A stretch of 64,000 bases of DNA from Mycosphaerella arachidis (GCA_001297265.1 LIHB01000106.1:1-64000), one strand, 5' to 3'; counted from the stretch's first letter, positions 1 to 12,000 are shown. A program made the numbers and translations. The notes: generated from the sequence alone by a model not told the origin.

Positions 1-1
1 T

Positions 2-180
2 TATAAGGGGGTAGCCTCTAGGCTAACCCTTATATATAATATACGGTTACGCCTAGCTTAGTAAGCCGTACGTAATACGTATACATATATTATACGACGC
101 GTATAGCGTCTATAATAGAAGGTAAGAATTAGTTTATCTACGACTAGTAGGTTATAGGCGTACTATATATTACAATATTC
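2..180 (+). repeat. Left arm of a 179-bp inverted repeat
   Basis: The reverse complement of 3138-3316 aligns to this stretch without gaps over 179 nt. I count six differences, all transitions, and in each this arm has T or A where the other has C or G, as expected from RIP-type C-to-T change acting more on this copy. A TA dinucleotide lies at 2-3 and another at 3315-3316, which could be a TA target-site duplication with the element starting TAAGGGGG. The window starts here, so sequence further out is unseen. Confidence 0.9.
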
Positions 181-3137
181 TCTTAATAGGTACTATATAT
201 TGTGAAACAATTACCGTAGACCCTAGAATTATAGTACGAGACGTATATATAACTAATCCTACCTAAGCGCTTAGGCTCGAGGTAATTAGACTACTTATAC
301 TAATTAGACTACTTGTACTTAGACCGATTAGACTAATTATAGAGATCTATAAATCTCCTTTATATTTAGTAACGCTAAGAAACTACTATAGCTTCGAGGC
401 GTTTAACTTAATATTTAATATTACTATTTAGAATATACTATAACCTAACCTCTACCTTAGTACTATATACCGGTATACTTTACTTAGCTTTACTCTCCCT
501 TATCTCTCCTTAGCCTAAGACTAAACCAAATTAAGCTTATCTTCTTAACTTGTAATATTACTAGGCTATACTAAACCTAATACTATATTAGTAAGTCTAT
601 AGGAAATCTCTATTAAAAGTTATATAGGGGGTATAGGTCTTCTTATAGACCTATTTCCCTCTCTTAAACTATAGCCTCTATAGGAGGTAGTTTGTTAACA
701 AACTACCCTAGAACCTAATATACTACTATATCTCTATGTTAGTAGTAAACTTCTTAGACTTAATTTAGTTATTCTTATGTTTATATACCTTATAGCTAAA
801 ACTCCTAATATTACTAAGGTTAATTTCCTTAATATTAATACCTAGGTCCTTTTTAAAGGTTCTCTATAGAATATCTTTTATTATTAAGTTAAAGAGGCGG
901 TTAGTAATGTAGTATATATAGTCTATAGCTAATAGCTATAGGTCCTACAGTAGACTAGAGTTAATAAGTATTACTCTAGCCTTTCTAATAATTACTTTAT
1001 TAGAGGTCTTAGCTATTCTATTCTACTTAGGAGTATATAGTACTATAAAGTCCTATCTAATCCCTTATGTTAGGTATATACTCTAAGCTTAATATTATTA
1101 AACTCCCCTCCTCTATTTAAGAACTAAATCTTTAATATCTTCTTATAGTAGTTCTATATTATACTTAGCTATACCTTAATCGCTTTTAGAGCGTCGCTTT
1201 TCTTAAGTAATAGTACGTACTATCTTATCCTAGTCTTAGTATAGGTAAGTATAAGATAGTATATATACCCCTTAGATAATATTAGAGTAATTTAACTAAC
1301 TAGGTTAGTATAGATTTTATCTAATACCTCTAGAGCCGGTCTCCTAGGGATTCTTAAGATTACTCTCTATAATCTTAAGAGCTTATAGGCTTTATAGTAG
1401 CCTAGCTCTATAGTATTAACATTTTATAGGCCCTTTACTATATCTTTTATTATATTAAGTAATATACATCTATATATCTAAGTCTTTAGTACTACCTAAT
1501 AGTATTAGTTCTTAGTTTAGTAAATGTAAGAGTAGTAAGACCCTTTAGAGCTAAACTATTTTCTTCCTTCTTTAAGAGCCTCTTAACCCTAAGGTTCTTA
1601 AAGATAACTACGTTCTTTAGGATCTTAATATAGCCTATAGGCTTACTATTCTTAAATAGTATCTTAGATAGTCTATCTAGGTAAACTCTATATTCTTTAT
1701 ATAGGAGTTCTATAGAGATTAGTATAGTATCTAACTCTTAGAAGTAAAGTATATTACGAAGGAGGAGGGTAGTTTCCTAATTAAGATAGTTCTTTATAAC
1801 CTATTCTAGTTCTCCTTTAATTATAAGAGATCCTTACCTAACGGCCTAAGAGAAGTATATAGGCGTAAGTCTTAGCCTAATATTTTAAAGGTCTATAAGA
1901 TTATTATAGATATAGAAGGATGTACTTATATTATAAACTTTATCTATAGATATTAGATTTAATATAGTAGCTACTACCCTTCCTATATATACTAGTTATA
2001 TAATTATAATAGCTACTCTAGATCTCCTATAGAGTTATTTCTAGTTACTATTACTATTAGAGCTACGCTTCTAATTAGATAATAATGTACTTAAGTACTT
2101 ATTAATTACTATAGTAATCCTCTTTCTAAAGGACTTATTACCCTTTTCCTTCTTAGCCTTATTCTTTAAGGTCTCTTTACCCTTCTTAGACTTATCCTTT
2201 AAGGTCTCTTTATCCTTTTTAGACTTATTCCTAGGGTTCTTTTTAGGATACTACTTAAAGTAGTTTACGTTAGTATATTTATATAAATATTATATATACT
2301 ATTTATTATTGTCCTTACTTAGGAATACTCTAATAAAACTATTATTTAGCTTATAAGTAGTAGGTACTTACTCCTTCCTAAGAGTTATAAATATTCTCTC
2401 TAAGGTAGTTAATTCTAGGGAATTATTATATCTCTATATCCTAAGCTATTTAATATAGTTTAGGCCTTAAATAAAGTATAATCTATAGATACTATCTAGG
2501 AGGATAAAGGAGGATTTAAGTAGTAACTTATTATTAACTAGGGAGGATCTAATAAATTGCTCTATAGTAGTCTTATAGTTATATACCTATACTTAAAAGT
2601 CTTTATAGTACTTTAATATACTAGGATTTATAGAATCTAACTTAATGTACCTAACTACCTTTAGAGTATTATATAGATTAATTATAATAACTAGCTTATA
2701 TATCGCTTTAATTAAATTATATAATTCTTTAGCTAACTTATCTATATCTCTAAAGTTTAGCCTTAGGGTAGAGTCTAATCTAGCTATAATAATACTAAAA
2801 GCTTATATATCCTCTTTTTTCTATTACTTATAGGTAGCTCTATATCCTATACTACTAGTAATATCCTAAGGAGCTTTATTCTAGGTAGTAGTCTTAGTTA
2901 TATCTACAATATCCGTAGAGGCTATAGATCCGGCTCTTAGCCTCTAGTTTCCTAAGGGTTATATATAATCTACCCTATTTAGAGTATACTTTAGATTAAC
3001 CTAGTCTAAGTCGTAGATTATATATTTAACTAGATCCTTCTCTAGTAGTATACTAATTAATATAGACTTATATACTTAGAACTATACTTCCTTTCTAAGT
3101 ACTTAGTTATCCTTAGTAGACCTTACTAGGTATTAGG
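181..3137 (-). mobile_element. RIP-degraded Ty1/copia-type gag-pol remnant
   Basis: This AT-rich block almost lacks CpA and TpG while TpA is abundant, the classic footprint of RIP. Read on the minus strand through many TAA/TAG codons it keeps copia order. A damaged CCHC-like zinc knuckle followed by a lysine-rich linker lies at about 2150-2320. A protease/pre-integrase stretch lies at about 1300-2050. Integrase-like sequence, including a recognisable segment reading NKVIIRKARVILIN, lies at about 850-1020 in a shifted frame. There is no room for full reverse transcriptase and RNase H before the left arm, so pol appears truncated. No intact ORF remains and the element cannot be autonomous. I found no direct LTR pair; the flanking arms are inverted instead. 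Copia identity rests on motif order in a heavily mutated sequence. Confidence 0.7.
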
Positions 3138-3316
3138 GAATATCGTAATGTATAGTACGCCTACAACCTACTAGTCGTAGATAAACTAATTCTTACCTTC
3201 TATTATAGACGCTGTACGCGTCGTATAATATACGTATACGTGTTACGTACGGCTTACTAAGCTAGGCGTAACCGTATATTATATATAAGGGTTAGCCTAG
3301 AGGCTACCCCCTTATA
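3138..3316 (-). repeat. Right arm of the 179-bp inverted repeat
   Basis: This is the partner of 2-180 in inverted orientation. It keeps more C and G at the six variable sites, so it is the less mutated copy. The junction reads CCCCCTTA followed by TA at 3315-3316. Confidence 0.9.
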
Positions 3317-3779
3317 CTAGGTTACTAGAGGTATTATTTCTAAACTCTATATCTAGTCTAGCTCTTTTAGATACTATACTACAATAATAATACTTAGTAT
3401 TAATGTCCTATAGTAGTTCTTAGATCGATTAGTTATCCGTAAGGTAAATATAGGGTCGGAGCTTAATATTAGTAAAGTAAGCTAATCCTTAATAGAGCTT
3501 TAATAATAATTTAGGTTTTAAAGATAAATAGGTAGAGGAGTACTTAGGCTTATAACCTATTATAGATAGGTATTCTACCGAGTAAAAGCTTCTAAATTAA
3601 AATAATAGGGTAGATTAGTAACCCTTATAAATTATATAAGGAGTAAGTCTATCTAGCTATAGAAATATATAATATAGGGTGTATATACTAAGTCCTAACT
3701 AGTATAGCTACGGGTTACCTAATCTATAATATATCCGGGCACGCCTACTTAACCTCTCTTTGTACGGGAGTATACATTT
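3317..3779. other. AT-rich RIP-affected flank
   Basis: The low CpA/TpG, high TpA composition continues past the right arm to about 3780, so RIP was not confined to the arm-bounded segment. No open frame or repeat partner inside the window was found. It may be more of the same retroelement (for example a decayed LTR and leader) or an older neighbouring repeat. Confidence 0.5.
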
Positions 3780-4127
3780 TCTACTAACCTTAAGGCCCCG
3801 TTTACTTCGGATTAGTTATTCGATTATTTAGAGAGATTATTAATCTCTAGGTTATATAATCAATGCGTTTCCCTCGAGGATCTAAAAATCGAATCGATTA
3901 TTCGATTATCTCGCTACTCGCTGCTCGCTGTCTGTATCGAGTAGGTATACGCGCATAATCGAATAACCTCTTCTCGAGAGATTCTTCGCTCACCTAGAAT
4001 TCGATAATCGATGCTGCCCTTCGACCCTATCATCTAGGACCCCGACCTGTTTACCTATAACCTATCGATCTATCGATTGTATAGTCGGGGATTCTCGATT
4101 ATCGATAATCGATCGGATTATCGATCT
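3780..4127. repeat. CGATTA/TAATCG palindrome-rich patch at the edge of the AT-rich block
   Basis: The hexamer CGATTA and its complement recur many times in both orientations. Examples are a perfect 16-bp palindrome at 4096-4111 (CGATTATCGATAATCG) and an AGAGATTA-T-TAATCTCT hairpin near 3820. The left edge carries CCCCGTTTAC and a related CCCCGACCTGTTTAC lies near 4050 in the same orientation. Unlike 1-3780, CpA and TpG are present. It resembles the subterminal-repeat region of a DNA transposon or MITE, but I could not define terminal inverted repeats or a target duplication. Confidence 0.4.
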
Positions 4128-5407
4128 TTAGAGGCGAAGTCAACAGGGCCTGAAGCCCGAGATGTCGCGCGCCTCGCGGCCCATTTCGCGCAGTTGACAA
4201 TCCTCTGCGTACCATCTCGCCGACGCCGTGGTCAGGCAGACTGATCATGCTGCACAAATGCCTCGATGCAACGGGACTTGTAGCTGACATCCGTGGCTTG
4301 TCACAACCAGGCCGGAGGATCGTTGATAGATCGCAGACCCAATCGTGCTCACGGACCTAGTTCTAGTGCTGGAATGAACCTCACCTCTGACAAGACGCGT
4401 AAACAATCAGTCCTCATCACCCACAGATGTCGTCGTAGGCCTTCACCTAGATTGTGCAGTTTCACACGCCAACACTTTCGACTGGGAAGAACGACAGTGA
4501 TCGTCTGGTCGAGTACCTCCCGCACACTGCGTTGCAGGTCGTCAGCTCTGAGTGTTGCTGTACGCAACGCCGGTGAGCAAACCGCTAGTCTTGAAATGGC
4601 TCACAGGTATGTCGTGCTCAATCCATGGAGGCAACTCAATGAGAGAATGGAGTGCTTAGTATTCCATCGCGTGATCAATACGATTTAATGAATCTCTATC
4701 GCAGTATTCCTCAACTCTGTACATCTGCAGTGGTGCATACCGCCTATCGACAATGTCATCTCTTCCAACGCAAGCGGTAGGGTAGCCGAAGCTCCGGCCA
4801 CGCCAGCTGCCCCGCGATGCAGCCATGGAGTCAGCGGTCAGCGAGGGGCGGTAGCTGCGCTTAGCAGATAGCAGCGACATGATGCGTATACTGCTCCACG
4901 AACACTGTTAGTCGGAATCGCACGCTGCAGTGTGCGGTGCGTTGTTGTCTGCCCGGCATGCAAGGCAAGACAATCATCTGACGCTCGCTCGAGCCCTGAT
5001 CAGCTACGTCACAATCCCCGTCGCAGTTATTCAGTCGGCTGGTTGCGCGAGGGATGACACTGGAAACCGTTCAGGAACTAGAAAAGAACTGATAGATGAA
5101 GATAATCGCGACTACATCAAGATCAAAGGGCTAGTTACTTCTGCTCTACAGCCGTAATGCTCCCTCTCGTGTGTTTGGTATTGTCATGTTCGCGTACTGC
5201 TTATCCTCATGCATCTCAAGTCATTCTCCTCGTCATACCCGGTGCTGGTGGTGTCGTGTCGGCGACCCTTTGTGTCTGCCCATCAAATTGCAATAACGCG
5301 CGTGTTGTGAGAAACCAAGGAGAACGTTCTTGTTGTGGGCATGTTCGGGACGTCGTTTGTGAGCTTCCGTATCGTGGTCGTGGGGGGATGCCTGTCAGGT
5401 TGGTCGC
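4128..5407. other. Gene-poor stretch, no supported gene
   Basis: Base composition returns to normal. Short overlapping reading frames exist on both strands, none longer than about 130 codons, and none shows a recognisable domain or plausible splice structure. The end next to 5408 is presumably the 3' untranslated region of atg8. Confidence 0.5.
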
Positions 5408-5932
5408 CTATGCGGCCTCGCCGAAGGTGTTCTCGCCGGAGTAGCTGTGAAGAGCTGTCAGTATGGTGAGTGCTGGGCTAGGGGTGTGGTGTCGCCTTAC
5501 GTGATGTACAGGAATCCATCCTCATCCTTGTGCTCCTCGTAAATCGAGCTCATAAGCGCGGCAGTTGGAGGGAGGACCTCATCGACGAAGATGAAGATGG
5601 CCTTCTCCGGGCTCAACTTAATGCGCTTGCGGATCACGTACACGAACTGGCCGACGGTGAGGTCGGCTGGGACGAGGTACTTCTTCTTGTCGATTGTCGC
5701 AATGTCCGACTTCTCGACCTTCTCGCAGATAACCTGCCCACGGTGTGTTAGTAACGCTTTCACAACAGGTTTACCATGTTGACCAGCATGACAGTGCTGA
5801 TGCGACACTGTCTGCTGTCTTGGTGACATGGAGACGACTCACGGGAATGCGATCAGCGTACTTCTGGCGAATACGCTCAGCTTCCGCCTTGCGCTTCTCG
5901 AAGGGGTGCTCGTCCTTGAACTTGGAACGCAT
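5408..5932 (-). CDS. atg8: Ubiquitin-like autophagy protein Atg8
   Basis: Three exons on the minus strand (5932-5843, 5733-5501, 5444-5408) give 119 residues. The first exon encodes the N-terminal helices beginning [11 protein letters not shown], and the second nearly all of the ubiquitin-like fold. The tiny third exon restores the C-terminus YSGENTFG followed by EAA. Both introns are GT..AG and the phases join cleanly. In this family Atg4 cleaves after the conserved glycine, here Gly116, and the glycine is then joined to phosphatidylethanolamine on the autophagosome membrane. The three-residue tail means processing is needed before lipidation. Without the last exon the protein would end at YIT, so the small exon is easily missed. 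The identity is secure because the sequence is nearly invariant among fungi. Confidence 0.97.
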
Positions 5933-6480
5933 GTTGGCGGTTTGTTTGTGGTCGGTAAGTCTGCTGGTTTGCTTGTTGCGGTTTGTGGGGCTCTGCGAAG
6001 AGTTTGTTGATGTTGTTGCTCGTAGGTTGGTGAGTGTAGAAGAGTAAGAGCGTCAAGAGTCTCAAGAAGGCGGCAGCGCGGTGGGGCACGGGCTAGAACT
6101 AGCGCGCTCGTGACTACTGATGCGATGCGGTGCTTTAGAATCAGTCAGCGACTCTCAGCGGCGAGCCGTGATTCAGTTCGGTCGCGATTTATGGATACAA
6201 GAGGCACGAGATCATCAGAGTCAGGTGATGAATGTTGCATATGATATCTACTGATGCGATCATGAACGTCGCTCAGTGATAAAGAAGTCCCTTCCGGCTC
6301 TTTGTCCGCCCGTCTTTCAACCTTCGCTATCTCTCCAGCCCCAGAATACCTCTCACCTGTCAACGTGGGCGGGTAATGATCCATACAAACGCTCCCCGAA
6401 ACGCCATTTGATCGCATATACCACCCCGATGCTGTCCCATCGCTCGCTAAATAAAGTATCATGTGAGACAAAGGAAATCA
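5933..6480 (-). promoter_or_regulatory. Upstream region of atg8
   Basis: These 548 bp lie between the atg8 start and the pex16 stop, both on the minus strand, so they must hold the pex16 3' end and the atg8 promoter and leader. I see no coding sequence and cannot assign specific factor sites. Confidence 0.5.
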
Positions 6481-7695
6481 TTATAATGTTGCAGTGGGGA
6501 AGTAGAACTGGTCCCACAGGAAGTCGTAGTCCTCCATGAACGTGCCGATCATGTCCAAGACAGGCTTATTCTTCAGCTTCCCAGCAAAGCCATTGATTAT
6601 GCCTCGTGTGACGTTCTCATAGAAGGCGCCGCGCATAGTCCACCATGCCAGTGACCACCCGCGCTTCTTGAGCTCTTCACGTTCGAGTTGCGTCAGTCCT
6701 CTCGCGCCACCAGGACGTCTTCGTTCAAGATCGTGCTTTGCGATTTGTCGGGCGCCATATTCTATGCTCAAGCCAAGCAGCCAAGGTCGCCAGTCAGCCT
6801 TTCCTTTGCCGTTCTCTCGTTGCGACCAGTAAGCCATGGCCATGGCATATATTACAGGGCGCAGGATGAACATGACCTCTGCTATCTCTCCGAATCCAGA
6901 TGTCCGATGTACGAGAGCCTTCGGAGGTTTGATGTCGTCCGCTGTAAGTACCTTCGAGAGCAGGTAGGAGGATATGTCATCAGAGTTAGGCAGTGGCGGT
7001 AGGGTCAAGGATGTCCTCGGCATCGTCCATTGTTCGCTGCCTGCTGTCATGTCTGATCGTTCGCTGGGCGGGCTGGCCAGTTCCTCATCATCCGTGTTCT
7101 TCTCCTCTACCACAACCTCTCGCTCCGGCAAGGGTGGAGACAGAAGCGGCCGTGAATTTGTTAGTCGCATGAGTATCAGCCTGCATAAGGCTTTCACTGC
7201 CTCCAACAGCATTACAAGCCTCCACCGCGTCTTCTCTCCCCGCTTCTTTGCCATCATCTCCAGTAGCAGTTCAGTGTACTGCACGATCTGTAGTGTCGTT
7301 GCGGTTCTGCGATATGTGGGACTCTTCTGGCAGTAGAACCTGGTATATCGATTGTGCGGGCTTCGATGTCGCGGTGCTCGAAGTTGTTGCGCCAGCGCTC
7401 GGGATAGGAGATTATCGTGGTATAGGGAGAGCAGTTGCACGCCGGAGTTGAGGGACTCAGTCGATATGTCGGACATCTTGAGTCCACCTGTCATACAATC
7501 AGCATCGTGCTATAGAGCCGATATTCGCTGCAGTGGCTTACCAGGGACAAGATATGTCAAAGATCGCAACGCGCCCTCGACCTGGCCAACCGCGCCGGCG
7601 TTCTTGGTGATAAAGTCGCCATACATGCCGACCCATTTCGAAGGCAGTTCCAGCACAACCTTTGTCTGCTCCGTGGCAAATTTGACGCGCTCCAT
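6481..7695 (-). CDS. pex16: Peroxisomal membrane biogenesis protein Pex16
   Basis: Two exons (7695-7542 and 7487-6481) give 386 residues, with a 54-nt GT..AG intron joining in frame at a Pro-Gly-Gly. Exon 1 carries the N-terminal motif GALRSLTYLVPG. Exon 2 carries RSPHNRYT, the MPRTSLTLP block and the C-terminal tail DQFYFPTATL, all characteristic of fungal Pex16. Pex16 inserts into the endoplasmic reticulum or peroxisome membrane and takes part in peroxisome membrane assembly and, in fungi, in controlling peroxisome division. A Glu/Ser-rich loop of about 40 residues sits mid-protein. The start is the first Met of the conserved N-terminus; a possible acceptor site just upstream leaves room for another 5' exon. 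It is divergent from nce101 across 261 bp. Confidence 0.93.
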
Positions 7696-7956
7696 GCCGT
7701 CGGGTATTGTGGCTGTAAGCAGAATGCAGAGTGTTGGAACAGAGAACAGGGCACAAGATCGCGAACGAGAGATGCGCTGGATCCGTGTGCGTTCTGCCGA
7801 GGCTCCAGATTTGGTGGCAGGTCCATCAGAACCTCATTGGCTCTCCATCATTTTGGTCTTCACATGCCGTACGGAGTTCCGACGACGAACATCGACACAG
7901 CGACGGAGATATCACGCCTCTCCGACTTGTCCGACTGCTTAGATTCGGTTATCACA
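7696..7956. promoter_or_regulatory. Shared divergent promoter, pex16 / nce101
   Basis: These 261 bp separate the start codons of two divergently transcribed genes, so both promoters must overlap here. No clear TATA box or known factor site was assigned. Confidence 0.45.
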
Positions 7957-8216
7957 ATGTCTTCGCCTTACTTGATATCAAGGTGAGCTACCTGGTTCAT
8001 ACCTTGGTCCTGAAGCAACGACTAACTGCAGCCAGGGTCATCGATCCTATATTCGCTACCAGCGTAGGCATCACTGCAGCCATTGTTCGCATCAACCGAG
8101 AAGAGAAAGAGAAGGGCAGGACGACCGAACAGACCATTGAGAGCCTCAAGCGGAGAATTGCGATGCTGTTCAACAATGATGCGCCAGCGAAGGTAGTGGT
8201 CGCCAAGACTGGCTAA
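7957..8216 (+). CDS. nce101: Nce101-like small membrane protein
   Basis: Two exons (7957-7982 and 8036-8216) joined by a 53-nt intron encode 68 residues. The intron has donor GTGAGC, a branch site ACTAAC at 8021-8026 and acceptor GCCAG. Exon 1 gives MSSPYLIS. Exon 2 continues with a hydrophobic segment containing DPIFATSVGITAAIV, then the family hallmark INREEKEKGRT. The Nce101/non-classical export family consists of tiny fungal proteins with one N-terminal membrane span; the yeast member was linked to leaderless protein export, but its biochemical role is unsettled. The C-terminal tail of about 15 residues is longer than in yeast. Using the CAG four bases earlier breaks the conserved frame. 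Confidence 0.85.
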
Positions 8217-9051
8217 GGACGTGACGAAGGTCTTGCCATACGGGACGAATGATGGGTCTACGTGGGAGCACGCCTATGGTGCCACGAGTCGGAGATCTCT
8301 CCTCCTTGCGAAACGGCTACAGTGCCTTGGACGCAATCCGGATGTCCAGAGCCAACGGGCCCGCTTGACATGAGACCATCACTTCGAGACTTGCGGATTG
8401 CACATATCACCTCATTCGAAGCGGCAGCCAAGGCGAAGCCCCAAGAATGAGCCAGAACGCTTGCGCTTCCGCCCGCTCGGGCTACGTTGAACACAGCATG
8501 GTGTCGATAAGCACCGAATCCATGAAGCTACTCTCTGGCAGGAGGATCGCAGCCCGTTATTGTGGTTCTATGAGACCACCTCGAGGCTACTTGAGAGCCA
8601 GATATGGCAGTACAGGCTGTGTGACGAAGGAGAATGGTGGACTCGATCGATGCACTTGGTATGAGTGCTGTAGCTTGGGCGACATAGCTCAACACCAGCT
8701 TGAGTGAATCCAAAAGTCGCATGTTAGGCGCTTCTCTATGTCTTCTTCTCTACCATTCGCTTCCCAAAGTTCATCCATCAGCATGTAACATCGTTGCTCC
8801 TATATGATGTGTCGCTGAAGTCGGCCGCACCGTCCGCGCAAGCACTGTACGCGTCCGCCCCGCGTCGACCTTCACTCTTCGTTCACTTTCGTGTTGCGTA
8901 CGAGACATCTTTCAGGTGAGCTTTGCAGGCTCATTAGCTTCGCCGAGAAACCACCCAGCTCTTGTGTATACATGGCTCTCGCTTCTTTCCCGTTGACTAG
9001 ACTCGCAATGCCGCACGAGTCTAACACAAGCTCCCGCGCAACACGTCAAGT
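8217..9051. other. Intergenic, promoter of the WD40 gene
   Basis: No supported gene. The last 200 bp are pyrimidine-rich and lead into the start codon at 9052. Short frames on the minus strand (8258-8494, 8528-8722) look like chance. Confidence 0.5.
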
Positions 9052-12000
9052 ATGTCGGTCATAGATCTATGCTCGAGCGACGAAGACAAAGACGAAGACC
9101 CGTCACCACGAAAGTCGGCATTGGACAGCTTTGCACCAAGGAAGGAGAAGGTCGTCAATGCTGGAAGTGGTAGTGGTCCGAATGGTAGGGATGCCGTCAA
9201 GACCAATGGACAACAACAAACTCAGCCGGACCATCCTACGGGCAGTACACCGCGAGTCCACGAGGCACGATCGATTGGCATTTTGCCAGCAAGCACGTAC
9301 AGTGGCTATAGTGCCGATGGCTACAATGTGGGCCTCGCGAATGGATCCAGCAGCAGACAGAATCGTCAGAGTACGTCCTACACACCGCGATCCAGTGACG
9401 GTAGAAGGAAAGACCAGTCGAACGGGGAAAGAATAAGTCCCTACCGCAATGGTCCACCGAAAGGAGCTTCGCTGGCCGCTCTGCTCGCAGGAGTAGCAGA
9501 GAATGACAATGAGACTCTGGAACAACTTCGCTCAAGCATGGGAAAGAGAGAATCTGTGTCTCCGCAGGCGGAGCAGCGAAGTACCGGTGGCGTCGACAAG
9601 TCCGGGACATATCAGGATCAGCGGCCCTCTGAAGGCGTCGATAGGCATAATGGGATTCAGAAAGCACAGCCCGGGAAGTCTGATGGCTTAGTGAAGCCCT
9701 TTCAACAATCCACTGGAACCACGCCTAGCCGCTTTGGTGATCCTAGAGAATCATGGTTTGGGAATAATGCAACTCCGATCACACCAGAGCCGAAATTAGT
9801 AGCACAGCACGCACCTTGGCCGCGAGTTGACCCATCTAGGGAGCATGACCCATCTAGGGAGCATGCATACTCTGGCGCAGGTTCGACTATCTGGAAGATG
9901 CCAGCTGCAACTCCTAAGGACATCAGTCCCGGGCAAAGCTTCAAAAGGACTGTGGTCCCAACTGCTGGGAACCAAACCTTGGAGACTTCTGCCAAGCGCC
10001 GCCGCATCGACGATGGCGTCCCTTCGCTCCGCGAAAGTGTCACGTCGACAGATGTGGTCTCGCGAAATAGGTCAAGCTTTGTTGACAGGACTGATCCCGC
10101 CAGCGAAAGAGTTACATACTCGGAAGAGCCAGATCTACCTGCGCCGAGGCCATTCCAACAGAATGTCACCAGCGGACCAGGAGTGGCGGCGAGCCTTCCG
10201 CAGCCTACAACGACAGTATCTCGTTTGCCACTGGACAGACAACTCGAGGCACAGGTTTTGAGGGAAGCTGCAAGTCTGAGGCCCTCTCATCCTGACCCCG
10301 AATGGTTGACAAACGTAGTGACTGCGCCAATCGTGTCTGCAGCCAAGGCGGTAACGGCGGACAACGGAAGAAGCAACGCTTACACGCACGAGGACAGGCA
10401 GTTGATGAAGCGATTGAAAGAAGTGGAAGGTCTGTCATGGGACGAGATCATGCCCTACTTTCCGGGGCGTTCTTTAGGCTCTATTCAAGTCCATTACTCT
10501 ACGAGAGTGAAAGGACGGCGGCTAGAATCTGCTCAGAACTTTCCTGAACGACCTCAGAAAGTGCCTAGTGCAAGTAAGCGCCGTGCTAGGGGCGGCGGTC
10601 CATCTGCCATGGATGGGTTCGTCTCATTGCCCTCCATACGCAATGCCGGCGGAGGTTCGAGGGAAGAGCGCGAGATTTGCGAAAGCTACGATCCGACACC
10701 TCACCCAAGCCATCTCCTCAGACAAGATCGTGCACATCCGAATTCAGAGTCTCGTTTACTGCGACTTCGTGAGCTCGGTCTTTCTGGGACGCGTGCTTGG
10801 GGGCGGTCGCCCCCAAAGGGCCGTGAGGAATTGAGGAACCACGTCTTTAGGGGTCATTCTCTACAGAAGCAGTATCACGGTACTTCCGGCGATGTGGTGG
10901 CACTTACATGGTCGGCCAACGATGATCGTTTCGTCGCTGGCTCTATCGCCATTTCAGACGCCCTAAGCATGCAGTATAACATGTCGCGTAACCTCCTGCT
11001 TGGCGATGCGAAGACTGGCGAACTTCGAGAACTAGTTGAGCATCACGTGGTCCGCCCGGTTGTTGACGATGAAGAGAATGTCAATGGCCTGCATGCGATG
11101 CGAGAGTCGCAAGACCCCAGGCTTTTCCTAACAGTGACGGCCGCCGGATTCTCCCCAAAAGGCGACAGACTGTACACCGCGGGTACCGACAAGCAGTTGA
11201 GGATGTACTCTACGGACAAAGAGCTGTCTGAAGTGGATTGCAGATATGCAATCCCACACGCGGCATCTGTGGATTTGTTGTCCGTGCATGCGAAAAGCGC
11301 AGTGGCTACCGGTTGTCATTCTGCGTCGAGCAATGTCAATGTCTACAGCTGCTCCAACACGGACTTCATCCACAGTGTTGCATTCTCGCCATCCCGCCGC
11401 AATTTGGAAGTCTCGGTGCCTATCTACCCCTCGTCGTTGAAGTGGGGACGAGCACATCACCACAGCAATTACCTTCTAGCAGGATTTGCTGGTGACGAGG
11501 AGAAGGCCCACGCTGGCGAGACGTGTCTCTGGGATGTAACAACAGGCCAGTCGGAAGACTTGCGCACAGCGACTCGCAACGTGTTCGACGTGGCTTGGAA
11601 CCCGTGCCCAAGTCCTGCTTCGGTCGCTTTCGCGGTGGCCGCTTTGTCGACAGGAACTCAAGTCAGCAAAGGCACGCGCAGTGTTGTGCACCTCTTCGCG
11701 CCCAGACAACAGTATGCGAGACGTGTGAAAACACTTGAGTGTCGGACAAATGATCTCAATGATGTGGTCTTCTGTCCGCATGACGACAACTTGGTGGCCA
11801 CGGGATCTGCTGACGGGACGGTCTACGTGTTTGATCAACGGGGTCCGGACACACCACTACATACTTTGGAGCATGGCAAATCTGTGCTTGTTGAGGATTC
11901 CCCTGACACTGGCGTGCGCTTCCTTTCATGGGGTGCTACCGCCAGTCGCTTTTACTCCGGTTCGTCAGATGGCATCGTGAAGGTCTGGAATCCATATCGC

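Noticed and set aside
2645..2833. 62-codon frame in the AT-rich block
   Set aside because: It lies opposite the decayed gag region, uses almost only AT-rich codons and arises from RIP-made sequence.
4293..4688. 131-codon frame after the palindrome patch
   Set aside because: It overlaps minus-strand frames of similar quality, with no domain or splice support.
7731..8035. Upstream part of the 161-codon frame containing nce101 exon 2
   Set aside because: The conserved protein starts in exon 1 at 7957; the rest is promoter and intron read through.
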